A stretch of DNA of 21,635 nucleotides, from NCBI GenBank assembly GCA_030248135.1, contig JASANC010003536.1:1-21635 (forward strand), read 5' to 3'. How positions within the stretch are numbered: the first letter of the stretch is position 1; every line of letters begins with the position of its first letter. The notes under the pieces are model-generated. The model did not search any database. It was not told the DNA's origin and worked only from the letters and a program-made list of their open reading frames with translations. Position numbers and translations under genes: made by a program. The stretch comes from Theristus sp. LFF4_11. Its lineage: Eukaryota; Nematoda; Chromadorea; Monhysterida; Xyalidae. Below, piece by piece: positions 1 to 9,009 of this stretch.

Positions 1-425
1 ACCCCTGGAACCAATCAGTCAGTCTGGAACCAACCAACCCTGGCTTGACAACGGACTGAAGTAACAATAGGGAAATCCCATTTTATTTTCCAATTTTCTA
101 TGTGTACAGAGAAAAACAATTGAGAAAAAGTTTCTCAAACAGAAAAAGTCCAAAAAGAAACATCACCCACTATCACAATCATTGAAAGATATTCCGCTGG
201 AACACAATCTCAGTCTTTTCTAACGGCACATTTTAAAAATGCCAAAAATCATTCCATGCCAAAAACCATTCCAAGATTCATTCCATGCAAGTGCAGAAAC
301 TTTGAAGCAGAAAACTGACGTCAACTTTGGACAGGACGTGAAGTTCTCCGGCATGGGACGCGTCGTCGAATGGCTTTTGGCAATTTTGTTCGATCGTAAA
401 CGTGCAAGTGCATATCATCAGACAG
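1..425 (-). other. 3' flank and probable 3' UTR of the globin gene
   Basis: No coding signal. On the minus strand AATAAA (87-82) lies about 340 nt past the globin stop and is the likely polyadenylation signal. Positions 1-45 carry a short imperfect direct repeat (CTGGAACCAA twice). Confidence 0.4.
82..87 (-). terminator. Candidate polyadenylation signal AATAAA of the globin gene
   Basis: Canonical hexamer on the coding strand, downstream of the stop at 426. Position and motif are the only evidence. Confidence 0.4.
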
Positions 426-809
426 TCACTTCGGACTCGGCGACTGCACCTGTATCCGGACAGCGTCCATGCGGTGCGTGCCGAACGTGTTGATGCTCAT
501 CTCTGCCGAACTACCATTGAACTCCAGCTGCGTACTGGCGGCGCTCAAATGCGTCGGTGACGAGTTCTTCTTAATCGTCGTCCGCAGGAAGCCCTGTTTC
601 ATGTTCTTTATGATGAAGCGCATCATCTTCTCGAGCACCACCTGCGGCGGCTGGTCGAAGGCGAACTCGTCGTGCATGACGCTCGGATCACCGCCGAGTA
701 TGTGAAAGATGATGACACGTTTGAACGCGAGCAGATAGTCGGACGTGAACTTGGCGCGTTTGTGGTAGTGGATGGCGCCGACGCGTTCGCACGTCGACGC
801 AGCGCGCTC
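426..809 (-). CDS. Globin exon 7: helices F-H of domain 2 and C-terminal tail
   Basis: Residues 482-608 and stop TGA (428-426). The acceptor is TTCTTCCAG|GAG, phase 0. It encodes CERVGAIHYHKRAKF with F8 His495, then helix G (FKRVIIFHI), helix H (VVLEKMMRFIIKNMKQGF) and a roughly 45-residue hydrophilic tail. Unlike domain 1, no intron separates G from H. Confidence 0.88.
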   Translation of the reverse strand, partial: ERAASTCERVGAIHYHKRAKFTSDYLLAFKRVIIFHILGGDPSVMHDEFAFDQPPQVVLEKMMRFIIKNMKQGFLRTTIKKNSSPTHLSAASTQLEFNGSSAEMSINTFGTHRMDAVRIQVQSPSPK

Positions 810-3800
810 CTGGAAGAAACATGAGATCAGCAGCACTGGCGAAAGGGCCACGTGCGAAGCACAGGGTGTACGGTGTGTCTGTCCGCAGTCTTTGGTGAAG
901 CCCATTACCACATGCTAAAGAGTCGACAAAATCGAAAACAAGACTACGAGCTTTTCGATCAGTTCCTTTTTGCGACAGTACAAAGGCAACCTTAATTGAG
1001 GTTTAACGAAGATCAATTCAAAGCCGTCGCTGAAACAAAGTACGAACAGGTGTCCGATACATGTCCTGTCCGGCGCGGTGTTCCGCAGAAGCCTGAACCG
1101 CCGAGTGGTGCCAACTTTTATTTATAGGGACAGGACACCATGCGGGACACCCAGGCGGACAGGACACCGGACACCTTACTAGCGACTTGTTCGGACACCT
1201 TATTAGCAATTTTTTAATCAATCTTTATTGAACCTTAACTATGGCTGTCTTTTTACTCGCAGAAAAAAAACTGATCGAAAAGCTCACGGACTTGCTTTCG
1301 ATTTTGTTGACTATTTTTATAGTTTTCTATGCTACACCACTTTCCTATTCGTTCAACAAAGGGTTTCTCGAAGAAAAACGCTAAAGCGCGCCGGACGCTG
1401 AAAATAAACGCCGAATAAAAACAGAAAAACAAACAGAACAGAACGAAACAGAAACGACCGATGTAAAATTTAACGGACCACTTTGTTCGCCGACAACAGA
1501 TGAATGACGATGTCGAGGAAGCCCTGTATGCGCACAGCGAGCACCTTTATCGCGGGATGCTCGCGCAAGTCGTCGCCGTCTATGTCCAGCGGCAGCTTGA
1601 AGTACGGCCTGAGCTCCGGCTTCAGATCGATGACGTCATAAATGATCAGCTCACCGATCGCGTACTCGCCGGCCGGATTCTGCGACGCCGCGCGCCACAG
1701 TCGCTTCAGCATCGTGCGCTCGCTCGCGCTGTACTGGTCGGTCAACTCGGATAAACTGCAATGAGAATATGTCCTTCTTTTCGCTTTTTGCCTTTTATTT
1801 TGGTTTTCCGGGTACTCAGTACGCGCGTACACAAGATAGGTGAACAGTATCATGCATGACGCGGAAATTCAAAAATTGGTAAAGTGATCCGAGCGCCTGA
1901 TATTGGAACGGGTCACACAGACCAATTGAAGTTGGATTATAAAGATTGAAACTAGCTTTCTTTCTACTGTGAACGCATTCAAAATTCTGCTTCCTGCTTG
2001 TTCACTCAGCAAATTTCGGACGAATGAGCAAAAGTCACTCAAGAATTTGTTGTTACACTTTTTTGTTGTTTCAATTTCAATTTTGTTCTGGTGTTTCACT
2101 TCGTTCTAAACATTCTGGTGTTGTGAAAACGTTTGCTTATTGGTGTCCTCTGTGATATCCTTTTACTCCTGTTACGTTCTTTAGTCTTTTTCTGGTTTCT
2201 ATGTGCGTAGTCTTTTTCTCTTTATTTCCTGTCCTGGAATTCTCATGAGGCTCCGGAGCGTGTATGAAAATCGTCTTTTTGTCTGATGCACGACAATTTC
2301 TGTGGTGATGCTGTCAGAACCTGCACGCAGATGCTCGTCTCGTCGAATTGTTCGGCACCAACAATTGCGGTATGCACGGATTCGGAACGGTGGACGCGAT
2401 CGTGGCCGGATTGAGGAACGGATTCTGAGCGACCAGAAGCGTCGCGACCAGCGACGGTCGACGTCCGGAGTCGGCCTTGGTCGTCGCCTGGTAGGCCAAC
2501 AGCGGCGCGATCGGCGAGCACATTGAGTTCGAGCGACTGGCGACGTACGAACGCGGACGACTCGTACTAAAGGCAATCGTGACCTTGAAAAGTGTGTCCG
2601 ACTGAACCTGTCAGTTTTCGCATATTTTGGGCGACCGACTTGGGGAGGAGCACATCTCCACAAATGGGTTTTTCGATCTCATCGAAACGCAAAATCACCT
2701 TTCTTCATTCACTGAGCTTCTTTTTGGACTTTTTACCCTGCGAAAAATTTGACAGGTTTAATCGGACAAATTTTAGATTTTTACTCGTTTATTCTGTGCG
2801 ATGACGAAACAACAAAAAAACTAGTATTGTGAACACGAACAGAAGAATCACCACGGCATACGATCACAAATAAAATGCGGAGAAAAGGAAGCAGCGGAAA
2901 GCAGCAGTTTTATCGCAAAAATGCGCACGCTTGAATCACAATAATCACGATACTAGCTTCTGTTGCGTTTGATGTTGTGTGGTTCTTGGAGAACGGTGGT
3001 TCAACGGCGTTCAAGTAAGTAATTGGCGATAACTTCGACAAAACACCCAAAAAAGACAGACACGACACACACAACGACTCTGACGATCAGTCGACTCGAC
3101 AAACAAGCAAAATCGTGGTAACTTGCTAAAACTGGTAACTGAACTCAGTACACGAGCCAACAAACGTACATTGATTGCTTCTTGCTTGTGAGTAAATCAT
3201 TTTTTGCGATCTATCTGCCCATAAAAATCAGTGCTGTGTCTTTTTGTCAACAAACACTAACACAGTTCTTGGCGTTTTTTACTGCATTGCATTTATTACG
3301 CTAAAGCTACAAGCAAAATTTAACCGAGCTACACACCAAAAGCTGAAAACTGGAGAAGCGTCGATCAAGAGAAAAAGAAAACAACAAGTGTGCAACGCTG
3401 TGCATTTCCCTGTTGCGGTGGTGCTCTGAATGGTTCACGTTGCCGATATACGAATACGACGAAAAAATAGACGTCTACAGTCGAACTACAAATTATAGGC
3501 AATCAACTGATTGGTTGGTGCTCGCTTTCTGTGCAGGCATTGCTGCGGCGGCGGAGTCTGTCCTGGATGCACAGAAAGCATGCATCACGTGATCAAGAAC
3601 CAACCAATCAGCTGATTGCCTATAATTTAGAGTTGCACAGTACGAGACGATATGACGAAACAGAGCCAACAAGCAGAGTAACTTCAACAATGAAAACAGA
3701 TTTAAAAAAAAATAAAAACCCTGTAGCGTCTCCTCGCCAACCTGCACGCTGACGTCCGTCTGGAGCTCGGCCTGGAGTTGCGTGACTGTTGCCCGAAGAA

Positions 3801-5830
3801 GGGCACCAAAAATTGATTGCTGAGAGCTGAGATACTCGAGCGATACGAGACCAGCGACGGCGAGCGTGTGCTGCCGCCGGAACGAGACGAGTTTGGCGAA
3901 TCTGCCGACAGTTGACGGCCGCCTGGCGACAGCGGAGCGCGCGTGTTGTTCGGCACCCCGTGGTCGTCCGTATGACTGAAGCGCAGAAACGTGTGTTCAC
4001 AAACATTTTCCAATCAAAAGCACTGAACGCTGCGCATCTTGTTTGGCTACTAGTGGTGGCCAAACAAGATGGAGCGTATAGCAAAATGTTTGAAACGGTT
4101 TTCAGTGTAGACTTGAGCTTGTTCAACTATACAGGGTGGATCAGAAGTAGTGGGTCATCTATTGTTTGCCTTATAACTTTCAACCGCATCACCAATTTCG
4201 CTGAAATTTAAAACTTAGATACTCAAGGCAAGGGTCTAACTCTAACATATACTCGGGCTGGATAATTCGGGGCATTAGCTGATTGGCTGGTGCGTGACCC
4301 TGATCAGGTTCAAACGCGGGCCGTTCAAATTGCACTTTGCTTTTTTTAATTTTGCAATTTTTGAGTTTTTGTGTTGATGAATGTTTGGATTTTTAATGGA
4401 AAAACTTGTTTATGATTTATGAAATGCAGAAAAATCAAAAGGTAACCCGCTACTTCTGGCGCACCCTGTATATGACAACTGCTGTGCACTCACTTGAGCA
4501 ACGGTTGCGTCACGATGACGTCACGCTCGACAGGCTCCGCCTCCGGCGTCGGCGAGCGCGCGTTCGTCAGCCTGCTGCCTGACATCGTCTCGCGGATGAA
4601 GCCGTGCAGGATCTGCAGCATCGCGTAGTCGATAAGCTCCGCCCACGCGTGCACGCTGTCGCGCTCGTGCTCCTGAAGTCTGATCACTGGTCGCAGTGAT
4701 AATTCATTCTCCGGAATGAGTTTTTCATGGCACAACGAACGATTTTGTTTGCGCAATTTCTGGAATCTTGACACTGCAGTCTAGAAACCTTTTATCCAAA
4801 ATCACTACAACTCCTGCCTGCACAGTCCCTCCGTGCACACCCATCCCTTGGATTCTCGAATTTACTGGTCCCTTGGAGTTTGCTCCCCCGTCGAACCCTG
4901 GTCCTCTAGACCAAAAGCCACTTGTTTCCAATTTTTTAGAGGTTCAGCAGCTGGTGGTTATCAAACGGTAAGAGCAGGAAAAGCAGGAAAGAAACGCAGA
5001 ACTGCCAGTTTCAAGAAAAATGAGCAAAATGTGAAAAAGAAAAAAATTCACCTGATCAGTGAGCGACATGAGATCATTGGTGATGGTGCTGTTGTTGCAG
5101 GAGCGCGCGTTCGCCGAATCAACGATCACCGTCACCAGACAGCGTTTGAAACCGTCGAAGTCCTCGTGATCATAGTTGACGCCCTTGTGGTAGTGCAATT
5201 GTCCGATCGTGCGACAGTAGTGTTTCGCTTCAGCCTGTAACAACAAACGAATACAAAGAGAGCACAGAGCATTAGGCATGTATTTCGTGGCATGGCTACT
5301 TGCGCTGAAGTCAAAGCATGAACACCGTGCACTCGGTTACAACATCTAATGTTACCACAGTGTTTCAAACAACCACACACACACGCATGCACACTGTGCA
5401 ATACTAACATGAGAGGAACATGATAAAAAGTTGAATTGCGAAAGAGTGGAATGATTTAGACTCCTGGTTCGGACTATTGTCAAACGGGCATACCAACACT
5501 CACCGGCTCGTTTTCGACCGACTCCATGAACACCTCGAGAAAGCGCTCAATCTTGTCGCCGTGCGCCTTCAGTACGCTGGACGCGAGCAGTGCTGAGCGC
5601 GTGCTGTTTGCGGGAACGTTGAACAGCGTGTACAGGCGAGGCCGGCTGTTCAAGAAGTGCACGAGCACTTTGTGACCGAGGTCAGGAGTGTTCAGTTTCG
5701 CCTGTTCCAACTGGTCGCGCGCCAACTTCACCGTGCTCAAATCGACCTCCACCAAGTCGCTGATGACACTTTGACTGCGCTGCTGGCCGCTGCGACTGCA
5801 CCGCGCGCAGCAGGACACCAGTTGACCCAT
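426..5830 (-). CDS. Two-domain, N-terminally acylated globin (seven-exon model)
   Basis: Predicted 608-aa haem protein. Exons: 5830-5504, 5234-5052, 4672-4494, 3975-3742, 2566-2321, 1755-1482, 809-426. Intron phases 0,0,2,2,2,0 all match and the total (1827 nt) is divisible by three. The N-terminus MGQLVSCCARC fits the myristoylation rule (Gly2, Ser6) with palmitoylatable Cys7, 8 and 11, implying membrane attachment. Globin domain 1 (about residues 25-200) has Phe70 at CD1, distal His90 (E7) and proximal His123 (F8). Globin domain 2 (about 391-565) has Phe442 (CD1), Leu462 at E7 and His495 (F8). Residues about 201-390 form a Ser/Arg/Pro-rich linker. Both domains share a phase-0 intron at the same place between helices E and F. 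Nematode globins with N-terminal acylation are known (e.g. C. elegans GLB-26), so a redox or gas-sensing role at the membrane is an inference. The alternative is two tandem globin genes, the second starting at an internal ATG (2523) in exon 5; the phases and the open frame upstream of that ATG favour one gene. Confidence 0.75.
810..1481 (-). other. Globin intron 6 (phase 0), containing a TGTCC-rich inverted repeat
   Basis: 672 bp. It lies between helices E and F of domain 2, exactly matching intron 1 in domain 1. No ORF worth calling. A TGTCC-rich inverted repeat occupies about 1044-1216. Confidence 0.7.
1044..1216. repeat. TGTCC-rich inverted repeat, copy 1
   Basis: The left arm reads AGGTGTCCGATACATGTCC. 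The right arm, on the other strand, reads GCTAATAAGGTGTCCGAACA, then GGTGTCCGGTGTCCTGTCC. Same family as copies at about 9340-9630, 14240-14316 and 18190-18530. Confidence 0.6.
1482..1755 (-). CDS. Globin exon 6: helices A-E of domain 2
   Basis: Acceptor ATTGCAG|T TTA, phase 2. It encodes SLSELTDQYSASERTMLKRL (helix A, with Trp in KRLWR), CD1 Phe442 in RPYFKLP, and the E helix AIKVLAVRIQGFLDIVI. Counting from CD1, and back from the exon end, places Leu462 at E7, where domain 1 has His. The donor is weak (AAA|GTGGTC, with GTG|GTCCGT three bases on as the alternative), so the end may be 1482 or 1479. Confidence 0.82.
1756..2320 (-). other. Globin intron 5 (phase 2)
   Basis: 565 bp, AT-rich, between the linker and domain 2. 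I see no further exon, repeat or RNA gene in it. Confidence 0.6.
2321..2566 (-). CDS. Globin linker exon 5 (symmetric, phase 2-2)
   Basis: 246 nt, acceptor TTGCCTTTAG|T ACG, donor TGCAG|GTTCTG. It encodes TSRPRSYVASRSNSMCSPIA, then PSLVATLLVAQNPFLNP, and ends STRRASAC. GC-rich third positions extend upstream of the internal ATG (2523-2521), so that ATG is probably not the start. Its end resembles exon 4 (RR[T/A]SAC then AG|GTT). It joins exon 6 in phase to give SACSLSELTDQ. Confidence 0.65.
2567..3741 (-). other. Globin intron 4 (phase 2), containing a 139-bp foldback element
   Basis: 1175 bp between the two linker exons. Apart from the palindromic element at 3490-3628 it is AT-rich and without credible coding potential on either strand. 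Confidence 0.55.
3490..3628. mobile_element. 139-bp palindromic foldback (MITE-like) element
   Basis: Arms at 3490-3519 and 3599-3628 are reverse complements over 30 bp with one mismatch (left arm begins AAATTATAGGCAATCAACTG). The interior is short and has no ORF. No clear target duplication can be called because the arms themselves start with an A/T run. Confidence 0.65.
3742..3975 (-). CDS. Globin linker exon 4 (symmetric, phase 2-2)
   Basis: 234 nt, acceptor CGCTTCAG|T CAT, donor TGCAG|GTTGGC. The reading frame fixed by exon 3 gives a Ser/Arg/Pro-rich segment containing RAPLSPGGRQLSADSPNSS and ending SSRRTSAC. Its high GC relative to the flanking intron and the phase match at both ends support it. 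If the final donor is skipped, the frame stops at 3704-3702. A second open frame over 3742-3850 (reading ATVTQLQAELQTDVSVQV) makes the 3' half less certain. Confidence 0.6.
4130..4470. mobile_element. Mariner-type MITE flanked by TA
   Basis: Inverted ends read CAGGGTGGATCAGAAGTAGT on the left and CAGGGTGCGCCAGAAGTAGC on the right (opposite strand), with similarity continuing for about 33 bp. TA lies immediately outside both ends (4130-4131 and 4469-4470), the target duplication expected for Tc1/mariner. The interior (337 bp in total) has no transposase. It sits in globin intron 3. Confidence 0.75.
4494..4672 (-). CDS. Globin exon 3: helix H of domain 1 and start of linker
   Basis: Begins at residue 171 after the acceptor CTTCAG|GAG. 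It encodes the H helix (HAWAELIDYAMLQILHGF) and then an acidic/Pro tail. It ends at a near-perfect donor, CTCAA|GTGAGT, phase 2. If this donor is not used, the next codons read AAG TGA and the protein stops after QPLLK. Confidence 0.8.
4673..5051 (-). other. Globin intron 2 (phase 0)
   Basis: 379 bp between helices G and H of domain 1. Several short open frames cross it in non-globin frames; none has family similarity that I recognise. Confidence 0.6.
5052..5234 (-). CDS. Globin exon 2: helices F-G of domain 1
   Basis: Residues 110-170. The acceptor is TTGTTACAG|GCT and the donor CAG|GTGAAT, both phase 0. It encodes GQLHYHKGVNYDHEDF; the first His is proximal ligand F8 (His123), followed by the G helix DGFKRCLVTVI. 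Confidence 0.85.
5504..5830 (-). CDS. Globin exon 1: acylation signal and helices A-E of domain 1
   Basis: Residues 1-109. I chose the ATG at 5830-5828 because it gives MGQLVSCC, a consensus dual-acylation N-terminus, and has G at +4. The frame is open 30 codons further upstream, but that stretch overlaps a tRNA-like sequence and does not look globin-like. CD1 Phe70 lies in LYTLFNVP and E7 His90 in KAHGDKIERF. The exon ends at the donor CCG|GTGAGT, phase 0. Confidence 0.85.
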
Positions 5831-5831
5831 A

Positions 5832-5906
5832 GACACAATGGCGCAGTGGTCACAGTGGTTCGGTGAGACCGGTATGCGGGTTGAATTGGTCACTGGTTCG
5901 AATACT
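5832..5906 (+). repeat. tRNA-like sequence (SINE head or tRNA remnant)
   Basis: TGGCGCAGTGG at 5839-5849 fits the Pol III A box and GGTTCGAATAC at 5895-5905 fits the B box at 10 of 11 positions or so. The 56-bp spacing resembles tRNAs with a long variable arm. The T-stem does not pair well, so this is not an intact tRNA. It abuts the globin start codon on the opposite strand. Confidence 0.35.
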
Positions 5907-7194
5907 GCTGATGACAGCACATAAAGGAATCTGCTAACAGTTGAATAGGTTAGGTCAGAGTTGGTAAAGAGCAGCAGTTGTTTCTCTGGCGCTTAAAAAA
6001 CGCTTTGAAGCCAACTGGAGTTTATGAACGCGTGGCAATGTTAATGTGTGGCGTTCATGAACGCCCAAAAATGCTCAATTAATATAGAGCTGTTCTAGAA
6101 ACGGTTTTGACAGACAAATTTGGAATGGGAAAAATAAAAAAACCGTCAATCACAAATTGAAAACGAACGAAAATGGAGGAAATAATTTTGAAATAGTTCG
6201 CAAAAACAGAAATGCTTGGCTAAAAAAATACAGTGAGGGACAATTTGAGATAAATTCGATTGCAATCGCGTTGTTCGCTTGTACGCATCGACTCGATTAT
6301 GCTCATTGCTTATTTTTAAGCTGTAGCTCTTTTACAGCGGAATTGTATCCGGATTTTTTCTCCCGTGGGCCGATAATGAGCTGAGACGAAGAGAAGAAGA
6401 ACAATATTGAGCATTTTTCAAAAAAACGAGTTGGCAAATCCAGAGTGTGTGTGTGCGCGCAAGGCATCACAGTACCCTTTCTCATCTCATGAATATTCAG
6501 GCAGCAAAGGGAAACATTATATTTCCATGAATTTTAGAGTAAGTTAGTTCAAAAAAATACACCGCTCAAAATAACTAAGATTATAAGTGCGAAAATCAGT
6601 CAGTTAACCAACATGAAATCCAGTGTGTTTGTTGACATCACTTTGTTTTTGTGACAACACCTAGGTTTTGAACAAACGATGGTTTCTGACTCAAAGAGTT
6701 CGAATATTGAAAACACCAGCTTGCTTCTGATTTTGTCATCTCATGAGTGAAAATCAACGGCTCTAAACTACATTAAACAAACTAGAATCTTGGGTTCTCG
6801 CTGTCACCGCCTGATTCGAAATGCAGTCGTCGTGCTAAACCTGAGATTTCAAGGTTTATGCTAGCTAATGATGCCGTTTGTTCGGTTTGCAGGTCGCGTC
6901 AGTGGACTCGACAAAATCAGTCGCTCTTGTTTCGTTCTGCTTAGTTTGTTTGAACCGTATCCCTGTGTGCGAATGCACATGCAATAAAGTGAGTGGGATT
7001 GAGGGGCTGCTGCACTAGAAACAATTAAAATCAATCGTTAATCAGATCTATTGTGCGCTATACATGTAAAGTTACGTCATACATGTAGAAATGGTTGCGA
7101 AACATAATCTGTGGATATAATTTCTATTATTATATCGCTACTAGCGCCGCTAATTGGCCATACCATACCCGTACGAATGGTTAAGAGGTGCTGA

Positions 7195-7401
7195 GGTGCG
7201 CAGCCCGCAAATCGTTGGCGGCCCACAAACCATTCCACAGCCCGCAATCCGCAGTCCTCAGAAGCAGAACATTCGTGAGTCGAGTTTGAGGAAGAATTTG
7301 TTGCGCACATGCAACCGTCAACTTGGTGCCGCAGGCCTCAAGGCCGCTGTCGCGAAATGTCATTCACGGAAAAATCTGTTGCGGTTTGCGGGCTGCGCAC
7401 C
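7195..7401. repeat. 207-bp element with perfect 17-bp inverted ends
   Basis: GGTGCGCAGCCCGCAAA at 7195-7211 is exactly the reverse complement of 7385-7401. The interior repeats GCCCGCAA-like words and is GC-richer than its surroundings. Possibly a small non-autonomous element. Confidence 0.45.
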
Positions 7402-8450
7402 AAGGTACAATGTACTCCAACCGAAACCGTCCGTGCTCAGGCACGAAGTGAACATTCACGCATAGTACGAGCATTGTCAACAAGAAACTGCACACCTGAG
7501 CTGACTCATTTTGCTATTGACTTCTTTGAATCAATTACAGCTTTGCCTGAGACTCTCTGCCATTTTCATTGTCGTGAAAACAATAAAATCAAACTCAATT
7601 TAAAATAGACTCAACTCTAAATCATACAGCATGTTTGACGGTTTCGCCGAACGCCCCGGCGTGTTGTTTGCGAGCCGATCAGAAATTGTGTAATATAATT
7701 GCAGAGGCGGTATGCATGTACAATCACCGTGGAAACAACGAAAAACGGACTGTGTTGTTTTCTACAATTTTTTTCAAACAATTTTTAAAAAAACGTTTTC
7801 AACTACAAAAATACAGTTTTTATTTCGCACACCCACCGAACGCACGCGAACGCGCGAGCACATACCAAGACGCAGACTGAATAAAAATGACATGAAATAG
7901 AATTGAGCATCCCACCACACTTTGTGTATCTAGCAAAAAAGAAAGTTCATGAGACTAGACATGCGAGATGAAGACAAAAGTCAAATAAAACTGAACGACA
8001 ATAATAATGAAAGCTGGCGGCACATACGCAGAATAAAAAGCGCTTATTTCTTTTTTTTCGCATTTTGATTTCATTCAAAGTTTTTCCCAATACTTGTAGT
8101 TTATCGTTATCAACACCTTCATGGCAAGAACGTTTGGCGCTTAGATACGGTAATTATACATCACAAGTGTGAACAATTTAGAAACATTTTTCTCCGCTCA
8201 ATATGCACCTGTCAATCTTTTATCAACAAATTTTTGAGTTGATTTTTTCATTTCCAAACTGAAACGAGCATAAAACAAGCTACACATAACACAACACGCA
8301 CCGTTGTGTGTCAAAAGTTGCCACACGTTGCATATTTTGTGCGCTTGACTTGGCCTCAACCGGCTCTGTGACCGAGCCTGCGCGATGCATCCAGCATCTC
8401 AGGTCTACGTGGCGCATCGCTTGGCTGTTCTTTTAACCGGTTGTAATTTA

Positions 8451-8530
8451 GGCACGCAGAATGGTATGGTACGGTTTTTGGACCGGATATTGGCACTGGA
8501 TAAACTTGGCATGCAGAATGGTATGGTCAA
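8451..8530. repeat. Short imperfect direct repeat
   Basis: GGCACGCAGAATGGTATGGT (from 8451) recurs as GGCATGCAGAATGGTATGGT (from 8508), one mismatch in 20. No function evident. Confidence 0.5.
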
Positions 8531-8835
8531 CGACCATTTTCATTGTGCTAGTGTTCTCAGTGGCGAACAAACACTAGAACACTAAAACACGAACAAAATA
8601 TGAGTTCTTTTTGGGTGCGGTTCAAAAATGGCCGTCTTGTTGCCATGAGCCACCCATATACCCATAAAATATACATACAATGTATCCTACATACAGTTCC
8701 CGAAAATTACCAAAGTTCCATGTACAATACGCTCATTCAAACACATTCACTGTGTTGCTCAGCGTAAGCAACAAATCCATATCGTCGTGCCAATATACCC
8801 AATCGTATAATTTGCGGTTGTTTCAATACACAGCG

Positions 8836-9009
8836 CTAGACCCCACACCAGACGCCAAAGTACTTTTCAATGCAGTACTCGGAAGTCCAATCGATTAACG
8901 TCAATCGATGGTGGTGTAACGGTGCGGGAATAGAAATAGGAACGTAACGACTGTTACTCAGCAGGTTGCGTAGTTTCATTGAGAATTTGCGGTCGTCTTG
9001 AGCGTAATT
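8836..9009 (-). CDS. Methyltransferase exon 4: C-terminus
   Basis: Acceptor TTTTCAG|AAT, phase 0; 57 codons and TAG at 8838-8836. It encodes NYAQDDRKFSMKLRNLLSNS, then LTLIDWTSEYCIEKYF, matching the usual end of nematode FkbM proteins. Confidence 0.82.
   Translation of the reverse strand, partial: NYAQDDRKFSMKLRNLLSNSRYVPISIPAPLHHHRLTLIDWTSEYCIEKYFGVWCGV

Larger units (their letters stand above)
5831..8835. other. Intergenic region between the methyltransferase and globin genes
   Basis: About 3.0 kb, upstream of the globin ATG and downstream of the methyltransferase stop. No gene is supportable: open frames are short, AT-rich and without recognisable domains. It holds a tRNA-like sequence (5832-5906), a GT/GC run near 6445-6460, an inverted repeat (7195-7401) and a direct repeat (8451-8530). 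The globin promoter must lie in its left part, but no core element stands out. Confidence 0.5.

Noticed and set aside
2199..2663. Minus-strand Arg-rich 154-codon frame
   Set aside because: It is the out-of-frame shadow of the GC-rich globin linker exon 5; the phase-consistent frame ends STRRASAC instead.
3742..3850. Coiled-coil-like alternative frame ATVTQLQAELQTDVSVQV in globin exon 4
   Set aside because: There is no upstream donor/acceptor pair with room for an intron to switch into this frame, and the other frame matches both neighbouring phases; kept only as an uncertainty.
6430..6465. Alternating GT/GC purine-pyrimidine run
   Set aside because: Too short and imperfect to claim Z-DNA or a microsatellite of interest.
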